A stretch of 64,000 bases of DNA from an uncultured Nesterenkonia sp. (GCA_946222885.1 CAMIAK010000006.1:62001-126000), one strand, 5' to 3'. Shown: positions 53,531 through 62,293, counted from the first letter of the stretch. Notes: generated by a model not told the origin, from the letters alone. Program-made: numbers and translations.

Positions 53531-53572
53531 TCATCGATATTGGAAGTATGGTTCTGGTCATCGATGAATGTC
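53526..53572. promoter_or_regulatory. ArsR operator, 13-bp inverted repeat
   Basis: GACATTCATCGAT at 53526-53538 and its exact complement at 53560-53572, 21 bp apart, in the acr3-arsR divergent gap. Each arm holds the palindrome ATCGAT; the right one extends to TCATCGATGA. The left arm covers the acr3 start codon. Confidence 0.8.
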
Positions 53573-53589
53573 AATCTCCTGGAGGACTC

Positions 53590-54012
53590 ATGACTGCCGA
53601 GACATCCTGCTGTCCCGCCGACGCTGCCGAGCCCCATCTGAAGGCCGAAGCGGCCGCCGAGCTCTCCGCGCGCTTCAAGGCACTGGGTGACCCCAACCGG
53701 CTGACGCTGCTCTCGCTGATCGCCGCCTCCGAAGGCGGAGAGGCCTGCGTCTGTGACCTCACCGAGCCGGTAGGCCTGGGCCAGCCCACGGTCTCCCATC
53801 ACCTGAAGATCTTGGTCGACGCCGGCTTCCTCACCCGGGAGCGCCGTGGGAGTTGGACGTACTACTCCACCGTCCCCGGGACGCTTCGGACGCTCTGCGA
53901 GGACCTCTGCTCGGACACCGCCCTGCGCGGCATGCTCGAAGGTGCTGAGCCGGAGGCTCTTGGGCGGGAGGGCTCAAGGTCAGAGGGTATCGGGTCGGCA
54001 TCCTGCTGCTGA
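53590..54012 (+). CDS. arsR: ArsR-family arsenic-responsive repressor
   Basis: A 140-residue winged-helix repressor. ARFKALGDPNRLTLLSLIAASEGGEACVCDLTEPVGLGQPTVSHHLKILVDAGFL contains the metal-sensing ACVCDL motif and the recognition helix. Extra cysteine pairs are at both ends (SCCPAD near the N-terminus, ASCC at the very C-terminus), offering additional thiols for As(III). The ATG has GGAGG about 5 nt upstream. It faces acr3-arsC across a 13-bp inverted-repeat operator. Confidence 0.95.
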   Translation: MTAETSCCPADAAEPHLKAEAAAELSARFKALGDPNRLTLLSLIAASEGGEACVCDLTEPVGLGQPTVSHHLKILVDAGFLTRERRGSWTYYSTVPGTLRTLCEDLCSDTALRGMLEGAEPEALGREGSRSEGIGSASCC

Positions 54013-54054
54013 CCGTTCCGGCCGCACCGCTGCCCGCGGCGTCGGCAAGCTGCC

Positions 54055-54124
54055 GATTCGAGCGGGGTTTCCGCCCTTATCGGGCTGAAAATCGCCCCAT
54101 AAGGGCGGAAACCCCGCTCGAATC
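54055..54124. repeat. Nested palindrome P9, class B (70 bp)
   Basis: A perfect inverted repeat with 26-bp arms (54055-54080 and 54099-54124; the arm begins GATTCGAGCGGGGTTTCCGC) and an 18-nt loop containing CTGAAAA, as in P6. It is the longest perfect arm in the window. Confidence 0.9.
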
Positions 54125-54147
54125 CTGAGGGAGCGGCTGCGGAGAAA

Positions 54148-54153
54148 TAGACT
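54148..54153 (+). promoter_or_regulatory. -10 element for leaderless mutY
   Basis: TAGACT, 7 nt before the ATG at 54161; it argues against the in-frame GTG at 54155. Confidence 0.55.
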
Positions 54154-54160
54154 GGTGGGG

Positions 54161-55102
54161 ATGTCCGCATTCTCCTCCCTCGCGCCACACCCTCCTCAAG
54201 TCCGTTCCCGGGTGATCGGCTGGTTCGAGGAGCAGGCCCGCGATCTGCCCTGGCGCCGCCCCGAATGCACACCTTGGGGAGTGATGGTCAGTGAGGTGAT
54301 GCTCCAGCAGACCCCGGTGGCCCGGGTGCTGCCCCGCTGGGAGGAGTGGATGCGCCGCTGGCCCACCCCGGCTGCGACGGCGGCGGCCCCGGCCTCCGAG
54401 ATCCTGACCGTCTGGGACCGGTTGGGCTACCCCCGTCGGGCGCTGCGGCTGCAGGCCGCTGCTCAGGCGATGGTTGACCGGCACGGGGGAGAGGTGCCCG
54501 GTGCTGCGGAGGAGCTGCGCGCCCTGCCCGGTGTGGGGGAGTACACCGCGGCCGCCGTCGCCTGCTTCGCCTTCGAACAGCCGGAGGTGGTGGTGGACAC
54601 CAATATCCGGCGGGTCCACGCCCGGGTCTTCAGCGGGCATGCCCTGCCGGGGAAGACCTACACCGCCGCTCAGCGCAGGCTCGCGCATGAGGTCTTTCCC
54701 TGCGACGCCGAGGGTCATGGGTCCCGGGGCGGCAGACTCGAAGCCTGCGCATGGAATGCCTCTGCCATGGAGCTGGGAGCGCTGGTCTGCACGGCGAAGT
54801 CGCCGCAGTGTGCGATCTGCCCCGTGATGGACCTCTGCGCCTGGGTTGCGGAGGGCTCCCCGCCGCCCACGCAGGAGCAGCAGACCAAGGGACAGGCCTG
54901 GGCCGGCACCGACCGGCAGGTCCGCGGCGTCATCATGGCGGTGCTGCGGAAGAACGAGTCGGTTCCACGTGGAGCCCTGCTCGAGGAGATCCCGCTGCCC
55001 GATGCCTCGCCCCAGCAGCGGCTGCGCTGCCTGGAGTCCCTGCTCCGCGACGGCCTCGCAGAGGAGCGCGACGGTCTCATCGCCCTCCCCGGCGTACTCT
55101 GA
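54161..55102 (+). CDS. mutY: A/G-specific adenine glycosylase
   Basis: A 313-residue base-excision repair enzyme removing adenine opposite 8-oxoguanine. The catalytic Glu is in MVSEVMLQQTPVARV, the helix-hairpin-helix and catalytic Asp in LPGVGEYTAAAVACFAFEQPEVVVDTNIRRV, and the [4Fe-4S] ligands in CTAKSPQCAICPVMDLC. The C-terminal NUDIX-like 8-oxoG recognition domain is short, as in many actinobacteria. Leaderless start. It converges with radA, another repair gene. Confidence 0.95.
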   Translation: MSAFSSLAPHPPQVRSRVIGWFEEQARDLPWRRPECTPWGVMVSEVMLQQTPVARVLPRWEEWMRRWPTPAATAAAPASEILTVWDRLGYPRRALRLQAAAQAMVDRHGGEVPGAAEELRALPGVGEYTAAAVACFAFEQPEVVVDTNIRRVHARVFSGHALPGKTYTAAQRRLAHEVFPCDAEGHGSRGGRLEACAWNASAMELGALVCTAKSPQCAICPVMDLCAWVAEGSPPPTQEQQTKGQAWAGTDRQVRGVIMAVLRKNESVPRGALLEEIPLPDASPQQRLRCLESLLRDGLAEERDGLIALPGVL

Positions 55103-55135
55103 GCGGCCCGAGAGGCAGACGGGTTCCGGCCAGGG

Positions 55136-55157
55136 GGCGGTGGAGCGCAGCTCCGCC
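55136..55157. terminator. Hairpin between mutY and radA
   Basis: GGCGG-T-GGAGC pairs with GCTCC-GCC around a 3-nt loop in the gap between these convergent genes; it could serve both. Confidence 0.5.
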
Positions 55158-55205
55158 GGAGAGGGCAGGCTCATTCGCGCAGATCACGAGATCAGGCGCG
55201 GCGTC

Positions 55206-56615
55206 CTACTCCCCCGACTGGGGCGGGCCGCCGTCGAGCACCAGGTTCAGCGCCTCCGGCAGCGAGCCGACCTCCTTCACCCGCATGCCCTCCGGGACGC
55301 TGTCCGAGCCGTCGGGGTTGCGCGGGATGATCGCGTGGGTGAAGCCCAGCCGCTTGGCCTCCTGGAGCCTGCGCTGCAGGCCGGGGACCGGGCGGACCTC
55401 TCCGGCCAGTCCGACCTCCCCGAAGGCGACGAACCGGTTGGGCAGCGGCTTCTCCAGCGCGGCCGACGCCACCGCCAGGGCGATGGACAGGTCTGCCGCC
55501 GGCTCGGTGATCTTCACTCCGCCGACAGTCGCCACATACGCCTCCGACTTCATCAGCGTGGCCAGCCGGGCGCGGCGCTGCAGCACCGCCAGCAGCATGG
55601 AGACCCGGGGCGAGTCCAATCCGGAGACCGCCCGCCGGGGCTGGGAGGCCTGAGACTCGGCCACCAGCGCCTGGACCTCCGCGGTCAGCGGCCGCCGGCC
55701 CTCCAGGGTGATCGTGATGCAGGTGCCCGGCACTCGGTCCGTCAGCGCGGAGACGAACAGTCCGCTGGGATCCGCCAGAGAGGTCAGCCCGTCCTCGTTG
55801 AGGTCGAAGCAGCCGACGTCGTCGGTGGGGCCGTAGCGGTTCTTCACCGCGCGGAGCAGGCGGAGCCGGGAGTGCCGGTCGCCTTCGAACTGGCAGACCA
55901 CATCCACCAGGTGCTCCAGCATCCGCGGGCCGGCGATGTTGCCGTCCTTGGTCACGTGGCCCACCAGGATGGTCGTCATGTTCTTCCGCTTGGCGGCCTC
56001 GATCATCGACGCCGTCACCTCACGGATCTGTGTGACGCCGCCGGCCGCACCGTCCACCGCGGCGGATGAGAAGGTCTGCACCGAATCCATGATGGTCAGC
56101 TGCGGGCCGCCCGCCTCCGCGCCGGTCTCCTCCACCTGCCCCAGCGCCTGACCGAGGTCCGACTCTGCGGCCAGGTAGAGCCCGTCGGTGATCGCGCCGA
56201 TCCGTTCGGCCCGCTTCTTCACCTGGGCGGCCGACTCCTCACCCGTCAGGTACAGCACCGGCTGGTCCGGGTGCGCCTTCGCGACCGAGGAGGCCACCTG
56301 CAGCAGCAGGGTGGACTTCCCGACGCCGGGCTCGCCCGCCATGAGGATCACGGCACCGGGCACCAGTCCGCCGCCGAGCACCCGGTCCAGCTCGCCGATG
56401 GAGGTGCTGCGGAACTCGGCCACCGAGGAGTCGACGTCGTGGATGACCTTGGCCGGCTGGGCGAGGTTGGAGGCCGCCGTCGTGCGTGCGGTGACCTGCC
56501 CCTTCTCCTCCACGGTGCCCCAGGACTGGCATTCCGGGCAGCGGCCCACCCATTTGACGGTCTGCCAGCCGCATTCGGTGCACTCGAAGCTCGGAGCGCC
56601 TTTCTTCTTCGCCAT
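55206..56615 (-). CDS. radA: DNA repair protein RadA
   Basis: A 469-residue RecA-like protein that promotes branch migration in recombination. The N-terminal zinc finger is CTECGWQTVKWVGRCPEC (residues 12-29). Walker A is GEPGVGKSTLL, the family motif is KNRYGPTDDVG, and the Lon-like C-terminal domain is present (GEVGLAGEVRPVPGLQRRL). The ATG at 56615 is chosen since TACGCT lies 6 nt upstream and family proteins begin at MAKKKG-type sequence. Confidence 0.97.
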   Translation of the reverse strand: MAKKKGAPSFECTECGWQTVKWVGRCPECQSWGTVEEKGQVTARTTAASNLAQPAKVIHDVDSSVAEFRSTSIGELDRVLGGGLVPGAVILMAGEPGVGKSTLLLQVASSVAKAHPDQPVLYLTGEESAAQVKKRAERIGAITDGLYLAAESDLGQALGQVEETGAEAGGPQLTIMDSVQTFSSAAVDGAAGGVTQIREVTASMIEAAKRKNMTTILVGHVTKDGNIAGPRMLEHLVDVVCQFEGDRHSRLRLLRAVKNRYGPTDDVGCFDLNEDGLTSLADPSGLFVSALTDRVPGTCITITLEGRRPLTAEVQALVAESQASQPRRAVSGLDSPRVSMLLAVLQRRARLATLMKSEAYVATVGGVKITEPAADLSIALAVASAALEKPLPNRFVAFGEVGLAGEVRPVPGLQRRLQEAKRLGFTHAIIPRNPDGSDSVPEGMRVKEVGSLPEALNLVLDGGPPQSGE

Positions 56616-56621
56616 GGCTTC

Positions 56622-56627
56622 AGCGTA
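56622..56627 (-). promoter_or_regulatory. -10 element for leaderless radA
   Basis: TACGCT on the minus strand, 6 nt before the ATG at 56613-56615. Confidence 0.5.
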
Positions 56628-56834
56628 TCCCGGGGGTGCCGACATGTTTCCGCGCGCGGCGGGAACGGCTGCGGGAACCGCGCAGAGATCGGCCCAGATT
56701 TCGGCGCCGTAAATTGTGTGTAACTACTGTTCCAAAAGGTCGATATGGATAGAAACAGACGTTTCTTCATGGCTACCGTGAGAGCGGTTCGCACGGCTCG
56801 GCTGTGCACCGGAAGCCTCGGAACGGAGAATCCC

Positions 56835-58337
56835 ATGACTCAGACCGCCCCTGCTGGAAGCGCGCAGCAGCGACCCTCGACGCCGCCGCACGCGGCCGTC
56901 CCCTCGCCCGCCCCAGGGCTCCACAACGAAGACCTCGCCCCGGTGCCCCAGGAGCAGCGGAAGTGGGGCGCCTTCGAGATCTTCAACGTCTGGACCAACG
57001 ACGTCCAGTCCCTGGCCGGGTACACCCTGGCGGCCTCGCTGTTCATCACCGCGGGCATCAACGGCTGGTTCGTCTTCGCCGCGATCATCCTGGCCGGGCT
57101 CTTCGTCAACTGGCTGGTCAATCTCTCCGGCGCGCCGAGCGTGAAGCACGGTGTGCCCTATGCCGTCATGGCGCGGCCCTCCATGGGCGTGCTCGGCGCG
57201 AAGTTCCCGGCCCTGGTGCGCGGCGTCGTCGCCATCTTCTGGTACGGCGCCCAGACCTACTTCGCCTCCACCGCAGTCGCGCTGGCCTTCAACGCGGCGC
57301 TGGGCCACCCGGGCGGGGCCACCTTCATGGGACTCGACGCCGTCGGCTGGCTCTCCTATGTGATCGTCGCGGTGCTGCAGGTGGTCCTGTTCACCCGCGG
57401 CATCGACACCATCGCCCGCTTCCTGAACTTCGCCGGGCCGGCGGTCTACGTGGTCATGGTGATCCTGCTGGTCATGATCTGGGTGCGCGCCGGCGATGAG
57501 ATGATCCCCGCAGTAGGCTCCATCTTCGCCTCCGACGACGTGACCGGATGGGCCGCCGTCGGGGCGTTCTTCGGCGTCGTCGGCACGATGATCGCCTATT
57601 TCGCCGCAGTCATCATCAACTTCGGCGACTTCTCCCGGTTCTCGAAGTCCGAGCGGTCCATGAAGCTGGGCAACTTCACCGGGCTGCCGCTGTCCCTGGC
57701 GCTGTTCACCTTCCTGTCCCTGTTCATCACCGCCGGAGCCTATGTGGTCTTCCAGGACGGCCAGGGCACCCCGATGGAGAACCCCACCGACATCGTGGAG
57801 CAGACCGAATCGGTGCTGCTCGCCGTCGTCGCCGCGGCGACCTTCCTGCTGGCGACCGTCGGCATCAACCTGGTGGCCAACTTCATCCCGCCGGCCTATG
57901 ACCTGGCCAACCTCTCGCCGCAGAGGATCAGCTTCAAGACCGGCGGCTACATCACCGCCGCCGTGGGCTTCGTGATCGGCGCGTTCTGGGTGGCGGTCAT
58001 CGATGAGATCGGGCTGCCCACGTTCGTGGACACCCTGGGCGCCCTGCTGGCGCCGCTCTACGGCGTGCTGATCGTGGACTACTACGTGATCCGCCGCAGC
58101 CAGGTCCGCACCGAGGACATGTTCACCATGGACCCGCAGGGGCCGTACTACTACACCAAGGGCTGGAACCGTCGGGCGCTGGTGGCGGTGGCGCTCGCGG
58201 CCGTCTTCGCCGTCGCGACGGTGTGGGTCCCTGCGCTGGAGGCGCTGGCCGGCTTCGCCTGGGTCATCGGCGCGCTGATGGGCGGCGTCTTCTACTACGC
58301 CGTGATGCGGGGGAGCGCTGCCGTCGTCGCCCGCTGA
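56835..58337 (+). CDS. NCS1-family nucleobase/allantoin permease
   Basis: A 500-residue symporter with twelve membrane segments for purines, cytosine, allantoin or hydantoins. The signature NEDLAPVPQEQRKWGAFEIFNVWTNDVQSLAGYTLAASL, then GAPSVKHGVPYAVMARPSMGVLG and WYGAQTYFAS, fit the family well. The ATG at 56835 follows GGAG by 7 nt; the frame is open upstream but lacks homology. The gap before it (56646-56834) is AT-richer and probably holds the promoter, which I could not place. No catabolic genes are adjacent, so the substrate stays open. Confidence 0.9.
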   Translation: MTQTAPAGSAQQRPSTPPHAAVPSPAPGLHNEDLAPVPQEQRKWGAFEIFNVWTNDVQSLAGYTLAASLFITAGINGWFVFAAIILAGLFVNWLVNLSGAPSVKHGVPYAVMARPSMGVLGAKFPALVRGVVAIFWYGAQTYFASTAVALAFNAALGHPGGATFMGLDAVGWLSYVIVAVLQVVLFTRGIDTIARFLNFAGPAVYVVMVILLVMIWVRAGDEMIPAVGSIFASDDVTGWAAVGAFFGVVGTMIAYFAAVIINFGDFSRFSKSERSMKLGNFTGLPLSLALFTFLSLFITAGAYVVFQDGQGTPMENPTDIVEQTESVLLAVVAAATFLLATVGINLVANFIPPAYDLANLSPQRISFKTGGYITAAVGFVIGAFWVAVIDEIGLPTFVDTLGALLAPLYGVLIVDYYVIRRSQVRTEDMFTMDPQGPYYYTKGWNRRALVAVALAAVFAVATVWVPALEALAGFAWVIGALMGGVFYYAVMRGSAAVVAR

Positions 58338-58370
58338 CGAGCAGACGGCGTCGTCCTGAACTGCCGGCTG

Positions 58371-58430
58371 TCCCCCAGTTGTTGCCGCATCCCCCGGAAA
58401 TTTCTGGGGGACACCGCAACAACTGGGGGA
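58371..58430. repeat. Nested palindrome P10, class C (60 bp)
   Basis: Arms TCCCCCAGTTGTTG (58371-58384) and complement (58417-58430). The interior is itself nearly palindromic: ATCCCCC, GGAAATTTC, TGGGGGA. It differs from P11 at only three positions. Similarity with P11 extends about 10 bp to the left. Confidence 0.92.
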
Positions 58431-58488
58431 TGTTCCGTGCGGGCAGCGATTCTCAGCGCCCACCAGCTCCCGACGCCGGCCGATCGCC

Positions 58489-59577
58489 TCACCCGGCCAG
58501 CGGCACTCCGGCCCCGCGCAGCAGCCGGATGAGCTGTGCCGGGTGCCGGAGATCGGCCCAGACCCACCGGACGACCCGCAGTCCCAGGCTGCGCAGCTCG
58601 TCCTCGCGCAGCTTCTCCGCGATCACCTCTTCCTCCGCCGACCTGCCGGTCAGCCCCGCATCCCTGCGGTACTTCACCAGCCCGTCGAACTCCCCGACGA
58701 CGCGGGCGCCTTCCCACCAGAAGTCCACCCGGGCGGTGCGCCCGCTGGGCAGCCGGAACTCCCTCTGCAGCTCCGGCGGCGCGAGGCCCCGCTCTTCGAA
58801 GATCGCCCGCGACCAGGACTCTCCCGGTGATTCCGCGAGCGGATCGCTGAACGTCCATGCCGTCTCGAAGACATGCCGCGCCCGCCGGCTGCGCAGCAGG
58901 TCATGATGCGGCTCCAGATCCGCTTCCGTCAGCGCGGTCCCGGCGATGCTGCCCGTCCGGCGCGCAGCATCGAGCACCACGACGCCGGCCGCGAAGTCCT
59001 GCCGCGGCACTGTGGAGAGCACAGTCTGCGGCAGCGGCTGGACGAGCAGCCCGCGGGCCGGCATCGGCAGCCAGGGTTTGGGCAGGGTGAGCAGCCTTTC
59101 GGAAGCCGGAGCTTCCCTGCCGGAGCGCAGCGCTGCTCGGTGCTCCGGCCGTGAGATCCCCTGGGGCAGCGGCGGCTCCACACGCTTCAGCGGAGCAGGT
59201 CGAAGCCTCGCAGGCAGAGGAGCGGCCCTGCCGGTGACTGACGCCGGATGGTGCGTGCCCGCCTTGTTCCGCGCCGTGCAGAGCACGGAGACCTCCTCCG
59301 GCACCCGCAGCTGCGGCAGTCCGTGGGCGGCGATGGCCGATTCCCCGGCGAGGACGTCCTCCGGGCGGCCATGGGCATGTGCGGCCAGCGAGATCAGATA
59401 GCGCTGCCAGTGGGAGGCCTCCGTCCAGGTGGTTCGCGGCAGGTAGACGCCTCGTTCCAGGCGCAGCATCTGGCCGCGGTCCACCGCACGGGAGAGCGCG
59501 GGGCTGGTGTGGGCGCCGCCGGGCAGGGGAGCGGCGAGGGTGAACTCGAAGGGTGCGGGGTCGGTGGCGCGGCTCAT
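58489..59577 (-). CDS. AbiEi-like winged helix plus DUF559/Vsr-like nuclease domain
   Basis: A 362-residue protein. The N-terminal part (about residues 25-70, ALSRAVDRGQMLRLERGVYLP) resembles the AbiEi antitoxin winged helix. The C-terminal part (about 275-355) looks like a restriction-endonuclease fold of the DUF559/Vsr group: Asp285 in ARVDFWWEG, Glu296 and Asp298 in VVGEFDG, Lys302 in LVKYRR, then VIAEKLREDELRSLGLRVVRW. All likely catalytic residues are present. The ATG at 59577 has CACACT-like CACGCT 7 nt upstream; ATG at 59598 is an alternative. The gene is bracketed by near-identical palindromes P10 and P11. Confidence 0.75.
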   Translation of the reverse strand: MSRATDPAPFEFTLAAPLPGGAHTSPALSRAVDRGQMLRLERGVYLPRTTWTEASHWQRYLISLAAHAHGRPEDVLAGESAIAAHGLPQLRVPEEVSVLCTARNKAGTHHPASVTGRAAPLPARLRPAPLKRVEPPLPQGISRPEHRAALRSGREAPASERLLTLPKPWLPMPARGLLVQPLPQTVLSTVPRQDFAAGVVVLDAARRTGSIAGTALTEADLEPHHDLLRSRRARHVFETAWTFSDPLAESPGESWSRAIFEERGLAPPELQREFRLPSGRTARVDFWWEGARVVGEFDGLVKYRRDAGLTGRSAEEEVIAEKLREDELRSLGLRVVRWVWADLRHPAQLIRLLRGAGVPLAG

Positions 59578-59707
59578 AGCGTTCAGCGTGGCCGACATCT
59601 GGCGGGCGTGCGGGGCCTCCGGCGGGACCTGTGGATAACTTCCGGTGCCGGCGTCGTCGGGTGCTGAGCTGCCGGCGTCGGGATCAGCGGTCCTCCGCTG
59701 CCGACTA

Positions 59708-59767
59708 TCCCCCAGTTGTTTCCGTATCCCCCGGAAATTTCTGGGGGACATCGCAACAACTGGGGGA
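59708..59767. repeat. Nested palindrome P11, class C (60 bp)
   Basis: Same structure as P10, 57 of 60 positions identical, same orientation. It lies on the upstream side of the nuclease gene, in the 289-nt divergent gap before the next gene. Apart from this and a -10 box at 59854, I see nothing else in that gap. Confidence 0.92.
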
Positions 59768-59853
59768 CAACCGGCGGGGGCTGGCCCCGACCGCCTGGCC
59801 CTCTGCCGGGGCTGAAGCCGTTGCGGTCGGAGAGGACATCCAGCCGCAGTCGA

Positions 59854-59859
59854 TAGTCT
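59854..59859 (+). promoter_or_regulatory. -10 element for leaderless anchored protein gene
   Basis: TAGTCT followed by 7 nt and the ATG at 59867. Confidence 0.5.
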
Positions 59860-59866
59860 TGTCCTC

Positions 59867-60544
59867 ATGAGTTCCGAGGGTCCGCGCAGGCAGTCCGAGG
59901 CGGTGTACCGGCGCCGTCGGATCGCCGCCGGCATCCTGGCAGTGCTGGCGATCCTGCTCCTGTGGTGGCTGATCTCCACGGTGGTCGGCTGGTTCTCCGG
60001 GGATGAGGAAGACCCCCAGGCTCCGGCCTCCGAACAGCAGGCGGAGGAGCCCGCCGAGCAGGATCCCGACGCCGGCCCCTCGCCCGAGGAGACGGAGCCG
60101 CCGGCTGAGGAGGACGGTTCCGACGGCGACGGCGGCAGCTGCGCCCCCGGCGACATCCAAGTCATCGCCGACACCGGGGACGAGTCCTACGCTCCGGATG
60201 AGGCGCCGCTGCTGATCATGGAGATCGAGCACACCGGCGGCGAGGACTGCACCCTCGACGTCGGGACCGCCCAGCAGAGCTTCGTGGTCGCCTCCGGAGG
60301 ACGTGAGATCTTCAACACCGCCCAGTGCGGTTCGGGGGAGGACGGCTCCGACGCGGACGACGCCTCCCTGGAGATGGACTTCGAGCCCGGCCAGACCGAA
60401 CGCTCCCAGCTGACCTGGCCCCGCTCCGACTCCGCCGCCGACTGCACCGAGCCCGCGGACCTGGAGCCCGGGACCTATGAGCTGACCGTCAGCCTGGGTG
60501 GGATCACCTCCGAGGTCCACGAGTTCACCCTGATAGAGGCCTGA
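59867..60544 (+). CDS. Membrane-anchored protein with acidic linker and secreted beta-domain
   Basis: A 225-residue protein. A basic N-terminus (PRRQSEAVYRRRRI) precedes one membrane anchor (AAGILAVLAILLLWWLISTVVGWF). An acidic Pro/Glu linker runs from about residue 45 to 88, and an external beta-sandwich domain follows, with Cys pairs likely disulfide-bonded (SCAPGDIQV, GGEDCTLDVG, FNTAQCGSG, SAADCTEP). The domain recalls DUF4232-type modules but I cannot confirm it. It is 4 nt ahead of the FUSC gene, so the two are co-transcribed. Confidence 0.75.
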   Translation: MSSEGPRRQSEAVYRRRRIAAGILAVLAILLLWWLISTVVGWFSGDEEDPQAPASEQQAEEPAEQDPDAGPSPEETEPPAEEDGSDGDGGSCAPGDIQVIADTGDESYAPDEAPLLIMEIEHTGGEDCTLDVGTAQQSFVVASGGREIFNTAQCGSGEDGSDADDASLEMDFEPGQTERSQLTWPRSDSAADCTEPADLEPGTYELTVSLGGITSEVHEFTLIEA

Positions 60545-60548
60545 GCGG

Positions 60549-61679
60549 ATGGGACAGCTGCGCGCCCGCGCCCGCTCCGGCCTGCGATTCCTGAGGAACA
60601 GGCTCTCCTCCGGGCTGCTCCGCGCCCGGCGCTCCCTCATCCCCGCGCTGCAGATGACCGTGGCCGGCGTCGGGGCCTATGCCTTCGCCGAACGGATCCT
60701 GGGCCATGAGGCGCCGATCTTCGCCGCAGTGGCCGCGCTGATCGCGATGGGCTTCTCCAAGGAGCCGCAGCTGCGCCGCACTGTGGAGGTGGCGCTGGGC
60801 TGCACGCTGGGCATCCTGATCGGGGACACCCTGCTCTACTTCTTCGGCACCGGCCTGGTGACCGCGCTCGTCGTCGTCTTCTTCTCCATCATGCTCGCGC
60901 GGATCCTGGACCCGGGGGCGACCTTCACCATGCAGATGGGGCTCCAGGCGCTGCTGGTGGTGATGCTCCCGGCGCCGGAGGGCGGACCGCTGGTGCGCAG
61001 CATGGACGCGGTGATCGGCGGGTCGGTGGCCATCCTGATCACCGTCATCACCCCCAAGGACCCGCGCCGGGAGCCGGTCCGCGAGCTGAAGTCGGTCGCC
61101 GAGGAGCTGATCAAGGCGCTGCGCGAGACCGCCACGGCGGTGCGCACCACCGACTCCCGGCAGGCCTGGCACGCGCTCATCCGGTGCCGGTCCCTGCAGT
61201 CGCAGATCGAGGGCGTGGCCACCTCGGTCCGCTCGGCCCGGGAGCTGACCCAGTTCTCGCTGGCCTCCCGCCACCACCGGCACGACGTCCGCTCCATGGT
61301 GCGGGTCGCCTCCCAGCTGGACCTGGCGGTGCGCAGCATGCGGGTGGTCTCCCGCCGCACGGTCAGCATGCTGGACCACACCGGGCTCTCCGAGGAGGGT
61401 GCGGAGAAGCTGGGCGCGGTCTTCGAGGAGCTCGCCGAGGGGACGCTGCTGCTCTCCCGCACGGTCTCCGAGACCAGCTCCGGCAACAGCCCCCGGATGG
61501 CCGTGGCACGGGAGGCCTACGCCCAGGTGGCCAGGCAGCTGCATCCCGAGCGGCTGGACGTGGACACCCTGGAGGGTGAGACGGTGGTGCTGCTGCTGCG
61601 GACCATGGCGGTGGACCTCCTGGAGGCCACCGGCCTGGACCACGACGACGCCGTCGCCCACCTGCCTGCGCTCGAGTAG
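60549..61679 (+). CDS. FUSC/aromatic-acid-exporter-like membrane protein
   Basis: A 376-residue protein. The N-terminal half has about six membrane segments (LIPALQMTVAGVGAYAFAERIL, IFAAVAALIAMGFSKEPQLRRTVEVALG, LGILIGDTLLYFFG). The C-terminal half is a cytosolic helical domain (VRELKSVAEELIKALRETATAV). This matches the FUSC/ArAE family, members of which export aromatic acids, although many have no known substrate. It begins 4 nt after the preceding gene. Confidence 0.85.
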   Translation: MGQLRARARSGLRFLRNRLSSGLLRARRSLIPALQMTVAGVGAYAFAERILGHEAPIFAAVAALIAMGFSKEPQLRRTVEVALGCTLGILIGDTLLYFFGTGLVTALVVVFFSIMLARILDPGATFTMQMGLQALLVVMLPAPEGGPLVRSMDAVIGGSVAILITVITPKDPRREPVRELKSVAEELIKALRETATAVRTTDSRQAWHALIRCRSLQSQIEGVATSVRSARELTQFSLASRHHRHDVRSMVRVASQLDLAVRSMRVVSRRTVSMLDHTGLSEEGAEKLGAVFEELAEGTLLLSRTVSETSSGNSPRMAVAREAYAQVARQLHPERLDVDTLEGETVVLLLRTMAVDLLEATGLDHDDAVAHLPALE

Positions 61680-61744
61680 GGAGGCGGACCTGGTTCAGCA
61701 GGGGCCGGTTCAGCGGGCGGCCGGGCCGGGAGGTCCCGCAGCGC

Positions 61745-62287
61745 TCAGAGGTCCAGGATCATCCGGGTGTTGCCCAGGGTGTTCGGCTTGACCCGTGCGA
61801 GGTCCAGGAACTCGGCCACGCCCTCGTCGGGGGAGCGCAGCAGCTCGGTGTAGACCTCGGGATCCACCGGGGTCTGGTCCTCCATGACGCGGAAGCCGTG
61901 GCGCTGGAAGAAATCGACCTCGAAGGTCAGACAGAAGACCCGCTGCACGCCGAGCTCGCGGGCCCGGTCCAGCAGCCGGCGCAGCAGGGACGAGCCGACG
62001 CCGCGGCCGCGCCAGGAGTCGTGGGCCGCCAGAGTGCGCACCTCGGCCAGGTCCTCCCACATCACGTGCAGGGCTCCGAAGCCGGCGATGCCGCCGTCCT
62101 GGCCGGCATCGTGCTCTCCTGCACCCTTCTCCGGCTCAGCGATCAGGAACTCCTGGATCGCCTCATAGTAGGAGACCGTCTCCTTGGGCACCAGGGCGCG
62201 CCGCTCCACCAGCGGCTGGGCCATCTCCACGATGCGGGCGACGTCGGAGGTGCGCGCGGGCCTAATGCGGAAGCCGGAGGTGCTCAT
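61745..62287 (-). CDS. GNAT acetyltransferase, N-acetylglutamate synthase-like
   Basis: A 180-residue acetyltransferase. RIRPARTSDVARIVEMAQPLVERRALVPK, the acetyl-CoA loop AAHDSWRGRGVGSSLLRRLLDRA and the ending VKPNTLGNTRMILDL resemble the short ArgA-type N-acetylglutamate synthases of actinobacteria, which start arginine synthesis. No arg genes are adjacent, so the assignment rests on sequence alone. The start is leaderless (TAGACT 6 nt upstream). Confidence 0.82.
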   Translation of the reverse strand: MSTSGFRIRPARTSDVARIVEMAQPLVERRALVPKETVSYYEAIQEFLIAEPEKGAGEHDAGQDGGIAGFGALHVMWEDLAEVRTLAAHDSWRGRGVGSSLLRRLLDRARELGVQRVFCLTFEVDFFQRHGFRVMEDQTPVDPEVYTELLRSPDEGVAEFLDLARVKPNTLGNTRMILDL

Positions 62288-62293
62288 CGGCCC

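Noticed and set aside
56724..58463. A 579-codon frame opposite the NCS1 permease
   Set aside because: Antisense shadow, His/Asp/Gly-rich without any domain.
59578..60174. N-terminal extension of the nuclease gene through palindrome P11
   Set aside because: The extension would translate the palindrome and run antisense into the next gene; homology to AbiEi-like proteins begins only near 59577.
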